A DNA stretch of 64,000 nucleotides from positions 12,206,861 through 12,270,860 of the forward strand of contig JAFMSR010000003.1 in assembly GCA_022818135.1 (NCBI GenBank), read 5' to 3'. A program made the translations under genes and the position numbers. The DNA comes from Saxidomus purpurata. Its lineage: Eukaryota; Mollusca; Bivalvia; Venerida; Veneridae. Shown here piece by piece: positions 11,670-22,106 of the stretch; within the stretch, counting starts at the first letter, position 1, and each line of letters begins with the position of its first letter. The notes beneath the pieces are model-generated. The model was given only the letters and a program-made list of their open reading frames with translations, did not search any database and was not told where the DNA came from.

Positions 11670-14559
11670 AACTCTGAAGTCAAATACATAGTGATTGTTC
11701 ATTCATATGCACTTTTTTCTTTTGTTGAATGTCCGTTAAATATGAGTGTTTCAGTTTTTATAGGCGGACAGTTTACATAATCATTGTTCGTGTAAAGAAC
11801 CGGTTCCACATTCGTGTAAAGAACCGGATCCACGATCCACCCATTCCCCTCCCAGCCTCCTGAAGAAAATGCCGACCGTCTCACATAATGAATCAGATCA
11901 GTAAGATCCAGTGGTTACAAGTCAGCGACTTCAACTTCTCGGCCAAGAAGGCGCGTGCATAGGCAAAATACAAGGAATATTGGGGATGAAAAATATAGTT
12001 TATAAACATAAATTGCGCTATACATTGACACACTTGGGTTTAGATAATAGTCATGCTTATCAAATATACTGTTCTCAGTTTTATAGCAATTACATCTCGA
12101 TTACAGAGCAGTGAGTTTTTTTATACTAAAAAGGTAATGCCCACTATAGGACCAACATTAACTCTGTTTAAATCCATATTCAGTAGTATTGGAATGAACT
12201 TAAAAGCATATATTTTTAGAAGTATCACCTAACTTTTTAATATATATGATACACGCATAGCTTTGCAAATGAAGTTAGTATCCGGTCCGCATTTTGCCCT
12301 AAGTTGTGGGCAGAATAACGAATATCTTTTACGTGTCTGTGTGTAAAAAGAATGATTTTCATGGAATTTCAATAGAGACGATATCAATTTAAAGCAATGC
12401 CATAATTAAAAACAAAACATATTTAACTTTCAGATTATTATTTACATGCTATGTTCAAAAGCAGCTTATTCAAAATCACATTAAGCAATCGATACTGGTG
12501 TGTCCAAATTAGTCATTTTCACATTAAATACGCCTTTTTTTTAAGCAGCCACCTATGTGTGTTAAAGTGGACACTTTTTATGATACTACGACAAGCTGCT
12601 TGAAATAGGTTTGACTGTATTTTCGGGAATTGAATTTGGTTATGCCACATAATAAAGTTGTAAGATGATCCTTTTTCATATGAAAATTCAGAGCCTAGAT
12701 TTCCCTTGATTGTATACATGTAAATATGCGCCGTAAACTTGTTAAAAATGTACTTCTATTTTAGAACTTTATTCGTTCGCCATGTGAAGTAATGTGTAAA
12801 TTCGATTTCCTGTATTGATATACCCGTACTAATTACTGGGGACGTCATCACTGTTCCGTATAGCATCCGTATTTACAAATTATTCAACGTAAATAATTAC
12901 TACGTTTACAGCGCTATGTACCCTATCTTAGTCACTCTGGCGGGAGTTGAAGACCTATCTTGACGTTTTGATTATGATATATAATTCATAAACATATTTT
13001 GTAAAATTCGATAAGCCACGACATATCTTTAAAGTGTATACTCAGAAAGACTGATGATGTAGTGTTTAAAGTAAATGTGTCAAATTGCATTTAATATAAC
13101 TACTATTAGTCACTATGCATTTTTCTGTAATTTTCAAAATGTTGATATGTTGTAATTAGCCTAACCAGAAGAGCAATGTCATTCTTTTCAAGATTTAATG
13201 AAATTCACACTTTCTGATTACGGGATATTTGTCACTAAAATTAGAATTTTATTCCAGCTTACCCACAAGGTTAACTCAATGTGTCATAACTTCTGCCCCG
13301 TCGATTTTAATTAGGGTACGATTTTGATACCTGCGGCGCAATCTGTTGTCTCATTGACCAAATAAGCTTGTATCAGGCGCGTGCCGGGGTATCGGCTTTC
13401 CTCGCCGGTCACAAAGCCCTTCACGTAACAGGATTGTACCAATGCGGTCATCATTGATTTGTAATTTAAACGAGACTATTTAGCGTAATGCGGGCTCTTG
13501 TATCAAACAGGCGCGGGCAAGTGTCAGTTCGTGTTTTCTATGTGAGGAAGGAGTAGGAACAATACGGGCGATACGTATTGTCAAGTGATATACACTTCAA
13601 TTTCTCAAATTATCTCAATTTGTTTTCAATCAATTTGAAAGCCCGGCACAGATGTAGATTGCTACGCATGACTGTTAGATATTTTATTGCTAATGTACAA
13701 CATAAGGGATGGCAACGTTTCATATACATACATAAGAATTAATAGTAATTATGGAAATATAGAAAACCTGTGGAAATATCTTCTTGAAACATAGCAAACA
13801 GGCTTGAGCCAAAGTTTTACCGACATTAGAAAACGAACCTTCCCTGCAGCCAGACTTTTATTAGCAGATTATACACATTATGACAGTTTTTGTCTGTAAC
13901 CCCCGCCCTCCCCCCAAAAAAAAAAACCACAAACATTTATTGGCTGTTAAACATCCGGCAAATCAAATTTATAGGAATTCTAATCTTGACAAACTCGGAT
14001 GAGATCTATGAACTTTTCTGTACTAAGATGTTACCGATGAAAAGTTTCGATTTGATTTTGATTTATTGGGTTGTACCAATACCACTTTCTATTAGTACCA
14101 AAAGTTGTCTTTGTAATTAGGTGGTTCCCGTGAGTACCACTAGGATGGTATAACAACACGAACTGTTCATTGTTTTTGTGTGTCGTAATTCTTGCCGGTT
14201 TTCACAAACTTTTTTTTTAATCAATACTATATTTTGAATACATTTTGTACTATACACATCAATTTGAATGAATTTAAAGTTTTGTGACTACTACACCTTG
14301 TTCAAGAAAGATGCTTAAAAGATACTTGAATAACTGTTTCGAAAGCACACAAGAATTACGATAAACGGTGTAAGAAACATATACATTTTTAGTTTGAAAG
14401 TATAAATACAAGTCTGATTTATATTTTGTTCTTGCAAAGATGGAATTTCGGCCCCTAAAAATGCAATTTTATGTTTCCGTTTTAGTACGTCGAAAACCAG
14501 TTAGTGAAAAGACAATGAATAGTACTAAATTAACGTGCGTATCAAAAGATAAGCAAAGT

Positions 14560-14596
14560 TGCGTGTGTGTGTGTGGGGGGGGGGGGGGGGGGGGTA
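14560..14596 (+). repeat. (GT)n(G)n simple repeat
   Basis: A GT microsatellite runs directly into about 20 consecutive G. Low complexity, with strong potential for non-B structure. Confidence 0.9.
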
Positions 14597-14799
14597 TGTG
14601 TAACAGAAAATGTTAATTGTACTTGGTTCGTTCTTTTAGCACATACTATATCACATATCATTTGTTTAGGTATCGGTGCAGTGTAATTATGTCGCAAAGG
14701 GTGTAGCTTCATGATTTAACAACACAGTCATTGAGTCATTGACAGCTCCCTGTTGTTGTACATTTGTAGTTGTTTTGTTGTATCAATTTAACGCTCGTT

Positions 14800-14985
14800 T
14801 CAACTTGACCGTATTTCGGGCATATTTACAGACTGACAGTTTAATTTACCATTGTTCCTTACCCTATCCTCCGCAAGAAACTGCAAACTCTCACATAAAG
14901 AGACATGGTCGGTAGCAGGGCTTAAACCCATGACCCTCAGTCACTCAGAGGCTACAGTGATTTCAGGTCAGCAACTCTAACACTT
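14800..14985 (-). mobile_element. SINE family B
   Basis: Reverse copy: CATTGTTCCTTACCCTATCC, CTGCAAACTCTCACATAAAG, then GGGCTTAAACCCATGACCCT (B box complement) and the head GTGATTTCAGGTCAGCAACT. It directly abuts the minisatellite at 14990. Confidence 0.65.
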
Positions 14986-14989
14986 GTTT

Positions 14990-15560
14990 GAGTCAACGTT
15001 GAAGTGAGAGAGTTTAGAAGGCAATGCGTATTGCTCTATGTGTACGAGCGTGTATCTCGACCCCTTTGAGTCAATGTTGAACTGAGTTTAGAAGGCCAGG
15101 CGTATTGCTCTATGTATAAGAGTGTGTAACCGACCTCTTGCGTGAACGCTGAACTGAGTTTTGAAGGCCAGGGATATTGCTCTATGTATACTAACGTGTA
15201 ACCGACCCCTTTGAGTCAACGCCGAACTGAGTTTTGAAGGCCAGGGATATTGCTCTATGTATACTAACGTGTAACCGACCTCTTGAGTCAAAGCTGAACT
15301 GAGTTTAGAAGGCCAGGCGTATTGCTCTATGTATACTAACGTGTAACCGACCCCTTTGAGTCAACGCCGAACTGAGTTTTGAAAGCCAGGCGTATTGCTC
15401 TATGTATAAGAGTGTGTAACCGACCTCTTGCGTCAACGAGTTTAGAAGGCCAGGGATATTACTCTATGTATACTAACGTGTAACCGACCTCTTGAGTCAA
15501 CGCTGAACTGAGTTTAGAAGGCCAGGCGTATTGCTCTGTGTATACGAGCGTGTACGACCC
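14990..15560 (+). repeat. 73-bp minisatellite, about 8 copies, partly dimeric
   Basis: The unit contains GAACTGAGTTTAGAAGGCCA, TATTGCTCTATGTATA and CGTGTAACCGACC. Junctions alternate between GACCCCTTTGAG and GACCTCTTG(A/C)G at 15060, 15132, 15205, 15277, 15349 and 15422, so a roughly 146-bp dimer is the amplified unit. One copy near 15430 has lost 9 bp. Short reading frames across it are by-products of the repeat. Confidence 0.9.
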
Positions 15561-16579
15561 CTTTTAGACAGAGCAACATAAAATCCTTTCCAATTGCTGA
15601 TTATTAGAAAATCAGCTGAGATAATCGCTGATGAAACTTGGCCATAGTTCCTTTAAGACTTTAAAGGCTGAAACTTCAAAATGTCATTGTTGTAAATGGG
15701 TGGTTACAGTTATCATACATTTACAGCCAATATATTGACAAGTACAAACAGCTCATTAAAAGATTGCATCAACAACTTTTAGGAACATGTTTTTGCCCCG
15801 TAGATAATTTGATAGTGCCGTATAATTATATGCAAGGAAGAGCTTTGTGTCCGAATTATCCCGTCTAAACAGATGCAACTGTCTTTATATTCCAACAATA
15901 CACATTACGGCACTCAGCAAGAAGTTTGCACGCTTCATTAGAATTCATATGATAAAAATCTGGAATTTTGTCACGTGATTTAAAGGATTTGTCGCATTCG
16001 GATGATTCGGAGGCACCAGAGGCGGTTTATTTTAAATTAAATTTCACGCAGACTGCAAAGGTTTAAAACTCTATTTGTTCAGGCGAATTTTGTTATTCCA
16101 AAAAGGCCAAAAAGCTAAAAGCAGGCTAAGTATTTATACGATTTCTAGCACTCTATATATCTGACTTAAAAATCATTGATGTTGTGTCACCAGTAGGATA
16201 TTTTCTGCTTCTGCCAGGTATAGGTAGGGGAAAGTGCCCCCCCCCCACCCGAGGGTAAACACGGCTCCATTTCTGATAGTCTTTCTCGATCACTCTGCGT
16301 ATATTAATTTATTGTTTTGTTAAAATAAATTCATTATTGTATTTATACGATTAATGTTTTAGTTGCAAAATAAACATTTACAAGGACACTGCTTTATAAG
16401 CATACGGAAGGGTTTTAAGTAAAAAAAATGTGTTTATGCTACATGTAAATTATAATTGTCTGTGTTCAATTTATGTTCCATTTATGATACTGAAAAGTGT
16501 ATGCATACCTTTTTCACATGGCAAAACATATTTCTGCACATTTAAGAGACTCGCTTCAATGCCACAGTTTTTAGTGAGA

Positions 16580-16905
16580 AACTACACTTAACAGGTTTAG
16601 AAACGCAAAGATTTCCCCTGTTGAACATTTTTATTTGAATGACGCTATTTTTTTATTTCTATTTAACATATGGCAGAATTAGACCCATCGCCACAGCGCA
16701 CTCACGGCTAAAAAATCATATAGAACATAGAAGGACACTTTCACCTTTTTTAAAACTGTGAAAAAACTATAAAAGATAAATTCGCTGTGCAAACGGTTTT
16801 GGAAAGTTAAATATCTTGACTTTACAAATATATTAATGACTTTAAAAAATTTTGAAAATGAATAAATATTTTGCCACTTTTGCGTTTCTAAACCTGTTGA
16901 GTGTA
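16580..16905. mobile_element. Possible foldback/MITE element
   Basis: AACAGGTTTAGAAACGCAAA near 16590 is matched by its complement TTTGCGTTTCTAAACCTGTT near 16880. The inner sequence is AT-rich and encodes nothing recognisable. Outer boundaries are unclear. Confidence 0.45.
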
Positions 16906-17354
16906 TATGAAATGAAACACTTAGACATTGGAAAAAAAAATAAACAAGTCGTTTCTCTAGGCCTAAACACACAAAAAAATCACTGTAATGAAATTTCTTC
17001 TTCATAAATTATTTGTTAAAGAGTGAAAACGTCAAACTGTATGCTTAGACTGGCATATTTTCTGCAGACTGTTTGGGTAGAGGCGATAGGATTAATGCAA
17101 AGTGACGTCATCGTATCTATACGAGTTCGATTCTGCCGGTCCCTCTTTTAGCCCGTGTTTAACTATTATTAGGTGAACCAATCCAGCTTTGCGGAAGCAA
17201 TTTTGAGATGTAGTGGCCAAAACGGAGGTGCATGATTGCTGAATACAGACATGTGTAACAAATATGAAAAATGGTCATTTGGGATACATAATGTGCTGAA
17301 CAGGCTCAATTGTAGATCAGTTAATGAAAAATATCTGAAACCCGAGCAGTGTCG

Positions 17355-17560
17355 CCTCCATGGCCGAGTGATTAGAATCACTGTTACATCTCACTGATTG
17401 AGGGCCATGGGTGTGAGCTCTTGGTACCGCCCTATCTCTCTATAAGAGAATGTTGGCATGCGGGTTTCTTACGGAGGATATGGTTCTAGTACTGGTTCTT
17501 CCCAGGAACGACGTTTTGGTCAATGTCCGTCTGTAAAAATGTCTGAATTACGGTTAAACA
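17355..17560 (+). mobile_element. SINE family B
   Basis: Head CCTCCATGGCCGAGTGATTA, B-box region GGGCCATGGGTGTGAGCTCT, body GAGAATGTTGGCATGCGGG, CTGGTTCTTCCCAGGAACGA and an end ATTACGGTTAAAC. Confidence 0.65.
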
Positions 17561-18038
17561 GTCATTATACTTAATATGCAATAACTCACAGCGGGGTTGT
17601 ATTTACCACGGATATGTACGGACATTTTCCTTACCCTCATTCTTTCATATTTTAACGCTAGACTTTCATTTCACAAAAAAGAGATTACTTTTAAATTTCA
17701 ATATATAAAGTAAGTAAAAGAAAACTGTTTTCATAACAATTATTTTTTTATTTGAAAACCCTATAAGTAAACATGAACAAAAATGCTGATGTGCAAAAAA
17801 TAGCTAGATTCTATATTTGCAATAACAAGAAAGAAGGAAAGAACGAAGAAAAGAAGGAAACGAATAGGTCAGATAGAAAGAGAGAAAGATAGATAAAAAG
17901 ACAGATAAAGCAGAAAAATGCTCGGGAATGATTGTCAGATGCTTTAACTAAAACCTAAAACAAAACAATTTAAAACAGTACTGGCAGACGACAGCAATGT
18001 CAGGGGGAAACCCCAAATATAAGCACAACATGAGTGTC

Positions 18039-18044
18039 TTTATT
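18039..18044 (-). terminator. Candidate poly(A) signal of the Olig gene
   Basis: AATAAA begins 3 nt after the stop codon on the minus strand, which would make a very short 3' UTR. Another AATAAA lies at 17752-17747 and may be the main site. Confidence 0.4.
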
Positions 18045-18047
18045 CCT

Positions 18048-18764
18048 CTAGCAGGACTTTTTCCAGTTTGGTTTCGGTAATGAGGCAAGCGACACTTGAC
18101 AAAAGTTACAAGGACACAATGGAGAAATATGACCGTGTCCGCTCACAGCATGCTGTACTGTCGGTAATTTGTATGGTGAATATAAAGAATGCATATGCGC
18201 AAATCCAGAAAAATGTTTAGGCATTTCGGTAGCTAGTGCCATACTTGTGCCGTATGTTGTGAGCGGCGCAACACTTGAAACTGACGCAGACGATAAACGT
18301 TCCGGAGAGAGTGCGCTTGGCACTGATGAAACTGGAATTGTCGTCTGCGACGCTTGCTTCATTGACATGTCTGTTACCAGTTTTCGCATTTCTTCCAGAG
18401 ATTTATTTAACATCACTATGTAGTTCCTTGCAAGTAGCAAAGTAGACATTTTTGAAATTTTCTTTACAGAAGGTCCATGTGAATAAGGCAACGCTTGCCT
18501 CAAGCTATCTAGTGCTGAGTTTAAGTCATGCATTCTTTGACGTTCTCTGCAGTTCACGCGCAAACGAACATCTTCCGGCACATCTGACTTATGACGTCTG
18601 TCGTACTTCCGTTTATATGGCGGACTGATGGACTTGTCTTCATCGGAGAGATCGTCATATTCAGAAAAGCTCTGATTTGTGGAGTCTACGTCGGCTGTTT
18701 CTGTCATCTCTTCCGTATATTCTGTTTTTTCCAACAGTTTGTCGATATTGTATGATAGCGACAT
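18048..18764 (-). CDS. Olig-family bHLH transcription factor, 238 aa
   Basis: Class II-type bHLH protein, expected to act in the nucleus on E-boxes and, by family knowledge, in neural or cell-fate specification. The bHLH spans about residues 68-125: basic region [13 protein letters not shown], helix 1 [12 protein letters not shown], loop [11 protein letters not shown], helix 2 [18 protein letters not shown]. The HGPSV(K/R)K(I/L)SK loop with LLLARNYI is typical of Olig1/2/3 and the related bHLHe22/23 group; SHGPSV favours Olig. The N-terminus is acidic (residues 36-44), the middle is Ser/Thr-rich, and a CPCNFCQ cysteine motif lies at about 217-223, similar in kind to the Cys-rich tail of Olig proteins. 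The start ATG is the first in the exon after an in-frame acceptor (TTTCAG at 18800), so the frame open upstream to 18935 is intronic read-through and includes an AAT repeat. The whole CDS is in one exon. Confidence 0.93.
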   Translation of the reverse strand: MSLSYNIDKLLEKTEYTEEMTETADVDSTNQSFSEYDDLSDEDKSISPPYKRKYDRRHKSDVPEDVRLRVNCRERQRMHDLNSALDSLRQALPYSHGPSVKKISKMSTLLLARNYIVMLNKSLEEMRKLVTDMSMKQASQTTIPVSSVPSALSPERLSSASVSSVAPLTTYGTSMALATEMPKHFSGFAHMHSLYSPYKLPTVQHAVSGHGHISPLCPCNFCQVSLASLPKPNWKKSC

Positions 18765-18850
18765 ATTTGTTTTTATGTGTTTTACTTCTTTTGCGGATCC
18801 TGAAATGAACAAAACGAAAATATTATTACTGATGTTAATATCTTTTCTCG

Positions 18851-18852
<2 letters not shown>

Positions 18853-18912
<60 letters not shown>

Positions 18913-18913
18913 T
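18853..18913 (+). repeat. (AAT)20 microsatellite near the Olig acceptor
   Basis: About 20 perfect AAT units (ATT on the Olig sense strand), starting some 50 nt upstream of the exon 2 acceptor. It produces a spurious poly-Leu or poly-Asn reading frame on each strand. Confidence 0.97.
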
Positions 18914-19884
18914 TTAATTGAAGAGGATAACACAATTCCTAAAGACCTCTACTAACAATTTGGTATTAACAACAATTAGACTTAAAAGCTAAGGTTTGGT
19001 TTTTGTACACATGTACGCCTTTAAGATCATTTAGTCGCTCAAAAACGTGTGTAAGAGTTGTTACGTTACTTGCATATTTAAGGTTTTTTTTTAAATATAT
19101 TTTCGAGATTTGTATTTTTAAATTTTGCATGATTTACAAGTTATATGTAACACTAAAGACCATTATGGTAGATAAGTATTGTACTAAATATATTACCCTC
19201 CATTGATAAAGAATTTACTTACTTAGTAAATTGTTGTAAATATTAAAAAAAGTTGATGAAATTTCTTATAATGTTAGATAATGAAAAGTCGCTTTCATTA
19301 ATTTATCATGAAATACCTTTAGCCGTTTTTTTTTAAAAATTAAAATGAAAATAATGACAGTCATTTTAAAACAGAACTTTGAACATTCTGAATAAAGAAA
19401 ATTGTTTAATCTTGTGTTTCTCGGACGGAAGAATCTTGATTAAAAAACAGATGAAAATCTATAAATAAAAGTCATATATGTTAATTTCAGGTTGTTTTTT
19501 TTAATGAAATTAATCGATATGTCTCTGCAAATACATTGATCCTCGTTGCTATCTGGTCTTATTCTTCTCTTTTTCCCCCTTATTTCCATAAGAAAATATA
19601 AAATAATTGATTTACTCTCGACAAAAAAATGTAATTTCACTTTATACCGGTTACTGAAAATGAACATAGTAACAGCTGAGATGAAAAATTAAGCGAAATA
19701 TTTTGTCTTATTTTTGTTTGTTTTTAGAGAACATACATCAATAAGGGTTCCATTTGTTATTGCTGTCTTTTAATTAAAAAAAAGAACTGTTAAAACTGTT
19801 CTAAAAGCGATAAAATACTTTAAAGCATTTTTTAAAGACTGGCATATATACACTGTAAAATATATGTGATAATTTTACTACGTG

Positions 19885-19994
19885 TACTTCTAAGTAATGC
19901 ATATTTATTTATACTTATTTACTTATTCTCGATTGCGAAACAAGTTCATAAACTTAGATTTATCGCTCTAGAGACTCACTCCAGATGGATCAAC

Positions 19995-20030
<36 letters not shown>
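19885..20030 (-). mobile_element. SINE family A tail fragment with (GA)n
   Basis: Reverse tail of family A: CGATTGCGAAACAAGTTCAT and ACTCACTCCAGATGGATCAA, followed by about 13 GA units (19998-20025). Head missing. Confidence 0.6.
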
Positions 20031-20365
20031 ATGTATAACGACATTCACGTGGCGCAAAATCGATGATTGCATATAAAAATGGAAAACTGTTTAACGTCAT
20101 ATTTTTAATAAAATATATTTGCCCTTGAATCAAAGCAAAATTGATTGTACTTGAAAATGTTTGACCACTTCTCTGACGACTTATTTTAAGAAAAAAAATG
20201 TCGATCAGTTTTTGGAGAGAAAAAAAATACAACATAATATGACGCTGTTATAATAATTTTAATGAATTAAATTTTAATGCCAAATTTATAATCATGCTTA
20301 CATCACGATGATTAATTAATGATTAAAATGTTTAATAACTGTACAAATTTACAAATGACACGTAC

Positions 20366-20510
20366 CTTTTCCCGTTAATTTCACAAGCTGTATCACTGCC
20401 AATCTCTCGTCAATAACTGAAGATGGCTGTAAAATATTTCATCAACAAATAAAATCCGGTCTTTCTCCTTTAGATATGACAGATGTTTTCATCAATGATC
20501 ACACCTCCGA
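20366..20510 (-). ncRNA. Putative non-coding first exon (5' UTR) of the Olig gene
   Basis: Inferred from the donor AAAAG|GTACG at 20366 and from a TATA-like box about 30 nt upstream of the assumed start. It is mRNA leader rather than a separate RNA gene. The 5' end is an estimate. Confidence 0.45.
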
Positions 20511-20538
20511 AAATGTATCGGTCAAAAGATTATCAGTA

Positions 20539-20637
20539 CCTTATATCCAACCCCTTTTTAGGAGGCGGGCCAATGGTGTGATTTCCTCAGTTTAAGGAAG
20601 CTTATCGCTCAGTAATCGGGTGTACCCCATTATTGGT
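20539..20637 (-). promoter_or_regulatory. Putative Olig core promoter: TATA, GC/CCAAT, CCAAT
   Basis: On the minus strand: TATAAGG at 20545-20539, an inverted CCAAT next to a GC box (plus-strand GGCGGGCCAATGG, 20564-20576), and a second CCAAT at 20636-20632. Spacing suits a start near 20510. Orientation and position fit the Olig gene. Confidence 0.55.
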
Positions 20638-21879
20638 CATCGTACTACAGAAGCTTATCAGCGTTTGATCTCCGTTAATTTTCTCGTCTGCGCCCGAAGG
20701 TCAAATTTTGCGCTTCTTTTTTTCTTTAATTTTGAACAGAAGTAATTCCTAAGAGTGCGGTATCTTTTGATTCATCTTGATTATTAAACGCTTATTAAAA
20801 GATTTTAACAGACTGGTTGCGAATCTTTTTAACATATGTAACTGTCAAATATGTATTTGAATTATGTTTTAATGATTCAATCTGATAGACCATTTAGGAG
20901 AGCGATGCAATAAATATGTATATTTGTATGATATAATAATTATATAATATAATAATACATGTAATAATAATAATAAGTACAGCGACGGCAGCAGCAGCAA
21001 CTCTTATTAAATGGAAGTTATTAATTAAGCAAGCACTAATTAATAAATGAACCATATTATGAAAACCGTAACTTATTAAACAAATGGTAAATTTGAACTG
21101 GTTTTAACATAATAAGGGGTTTTATTAATGTCTTTAAACACGGACCTATATACACATACATGTATATACATTATGCCCTTGCTTAAAGAACAAACGGGCA
21201 AATTTCCGTGGTGTGAAAATGCACAAATTGCCATTCAAATTTACATTCAATTAGGAACTTCCAACTTTCAACTTTCATCCAGTTAAAACAAACTCAATTA
21301 TTATATTCAATGACAGTTTACTCGTACTATGGTTTTTTTTCTCACTCAAATATATGTCCCACTTTCTACAATGGGTAACAAATACATCTTAATCATGTTT
21401 TTTTTATTTGCATACGATATAGAAAATTTTAATGGCAGTTGTATAGTGCTATATATGAAATTATTTTAACGCAGTTTTAAAATGGTATAAGTGGACACGT
21501 GCCTCATATTTCTTTCAGAAAGGCTTGCTTGATTATTTAAATTGTAAATGTACTGGTATGTGTACTGTGAGACTATAATAAACTTATCTTGTTTAATCTT
21601 ATCTTGCGACTAAAAGGGCAGTTTATGGGTATGACGTCGGATTCCTAACCTGGAAGCTGATAGTTCGAATCCCATCAGCGGACCTTAACCGGGACTTCAC
21701 GGTCCTTTCTTTCGGTTCGAATACTAGTCATGACCCCAGAGTACAGCCGTTTAGAGAAGTTAACTGAATGCCAAAGGCCCATCATCACCTTGGACGTTGC
21801 AGTTACAAAAAACATTTGCACTTCCAAGAAAAATGTTAGTTATAACAAACGAAATTGACCTGTGTTGGTACAAGAACCA

Positions 21880-22106
21880 TTTCTAACGGTACTAAGGTGT
21901 TCATTGCAGCAACAGCTTCGGCCGCAAGGTCCCGTGTTCGATCCCACCAATGCCCAAGTAGTGACAGTGTCTTTATGCAAGACACATATGATTCCATGAT
22001 TACCTGTCTCTTTCTTCGAGGTTGATTCCATTTGGAGTGAGTCGAGAGAGCGATTAATATTGTAAGCGCTTGTTTCGCAATTGAGATTGAATTGATTATC
22101 ATGTTG
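21880..22106 (+). mobile_element. tRNA-derived SINE family A
   Basis: B box like GTGTTCGATCCCACC, central GTCTTTATGCAAGACACATA, then TTCGAGGTTGATTCCATTTG, GTCGAGAGAGCGATTAAT and TTGTTTCGCAATTGAGA. Confidence 0.7.

Larger units (their letters stand above)
10781..14790. other. Intergenic stretch, no gene seen
   Basis: Upstream of uS9m. It contains one SINE (11475-11669) and otherwise single-copy-looking AT-rich DNA with short reading frames only. A block near 13300-13560 is clearly richer in G+C than its surroundings and could be regulatory; nothing identifies it. Confidence 0.5.
15560..18030. other. Intergenic stretch between the 73-bp array and Olig
   Basis: AT-rich, with no gene recognised. 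It contains a C-run (16238-16247), an inverted-repeat element (16580-16905) and a family B SINE (17355-17560). A GAAA/AGAT-rich stretch lies at 17825-17910. Confidence 0.5.
18799..20365 (-). other. Probable 5' UTR intron of the Olig gene
   Basis: The acceptor TTCATTTCAG|GATCC ends at 18800. A good donor, AAAAG|GTACGTG, lies at 20365/20366. The interval is AT-rich, encodes nothing recognisable, and holds an AAT microsatellite, a SINE fragment and a GA repeat. Confidence 0.6.

Noticed and set aside
16679..17005. 108-codon minus-strand frame
   Set aside because: Phe/Lys-rich translation of AT-rich DNA overlapping an inverted-repeat element.
18679..18921. 80-codon plus-strand frame with poly-Asn
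   Set aside because: Antisense to Olig and made by the AAT microsatellite.
18765..18935. N-terminal extension of the Olig frame with poly-Leu
   Set aside because: Lies upstream of a clear acceptor (TTTCAG) and is translated microsatellite; the protein starts at MSLSYN.
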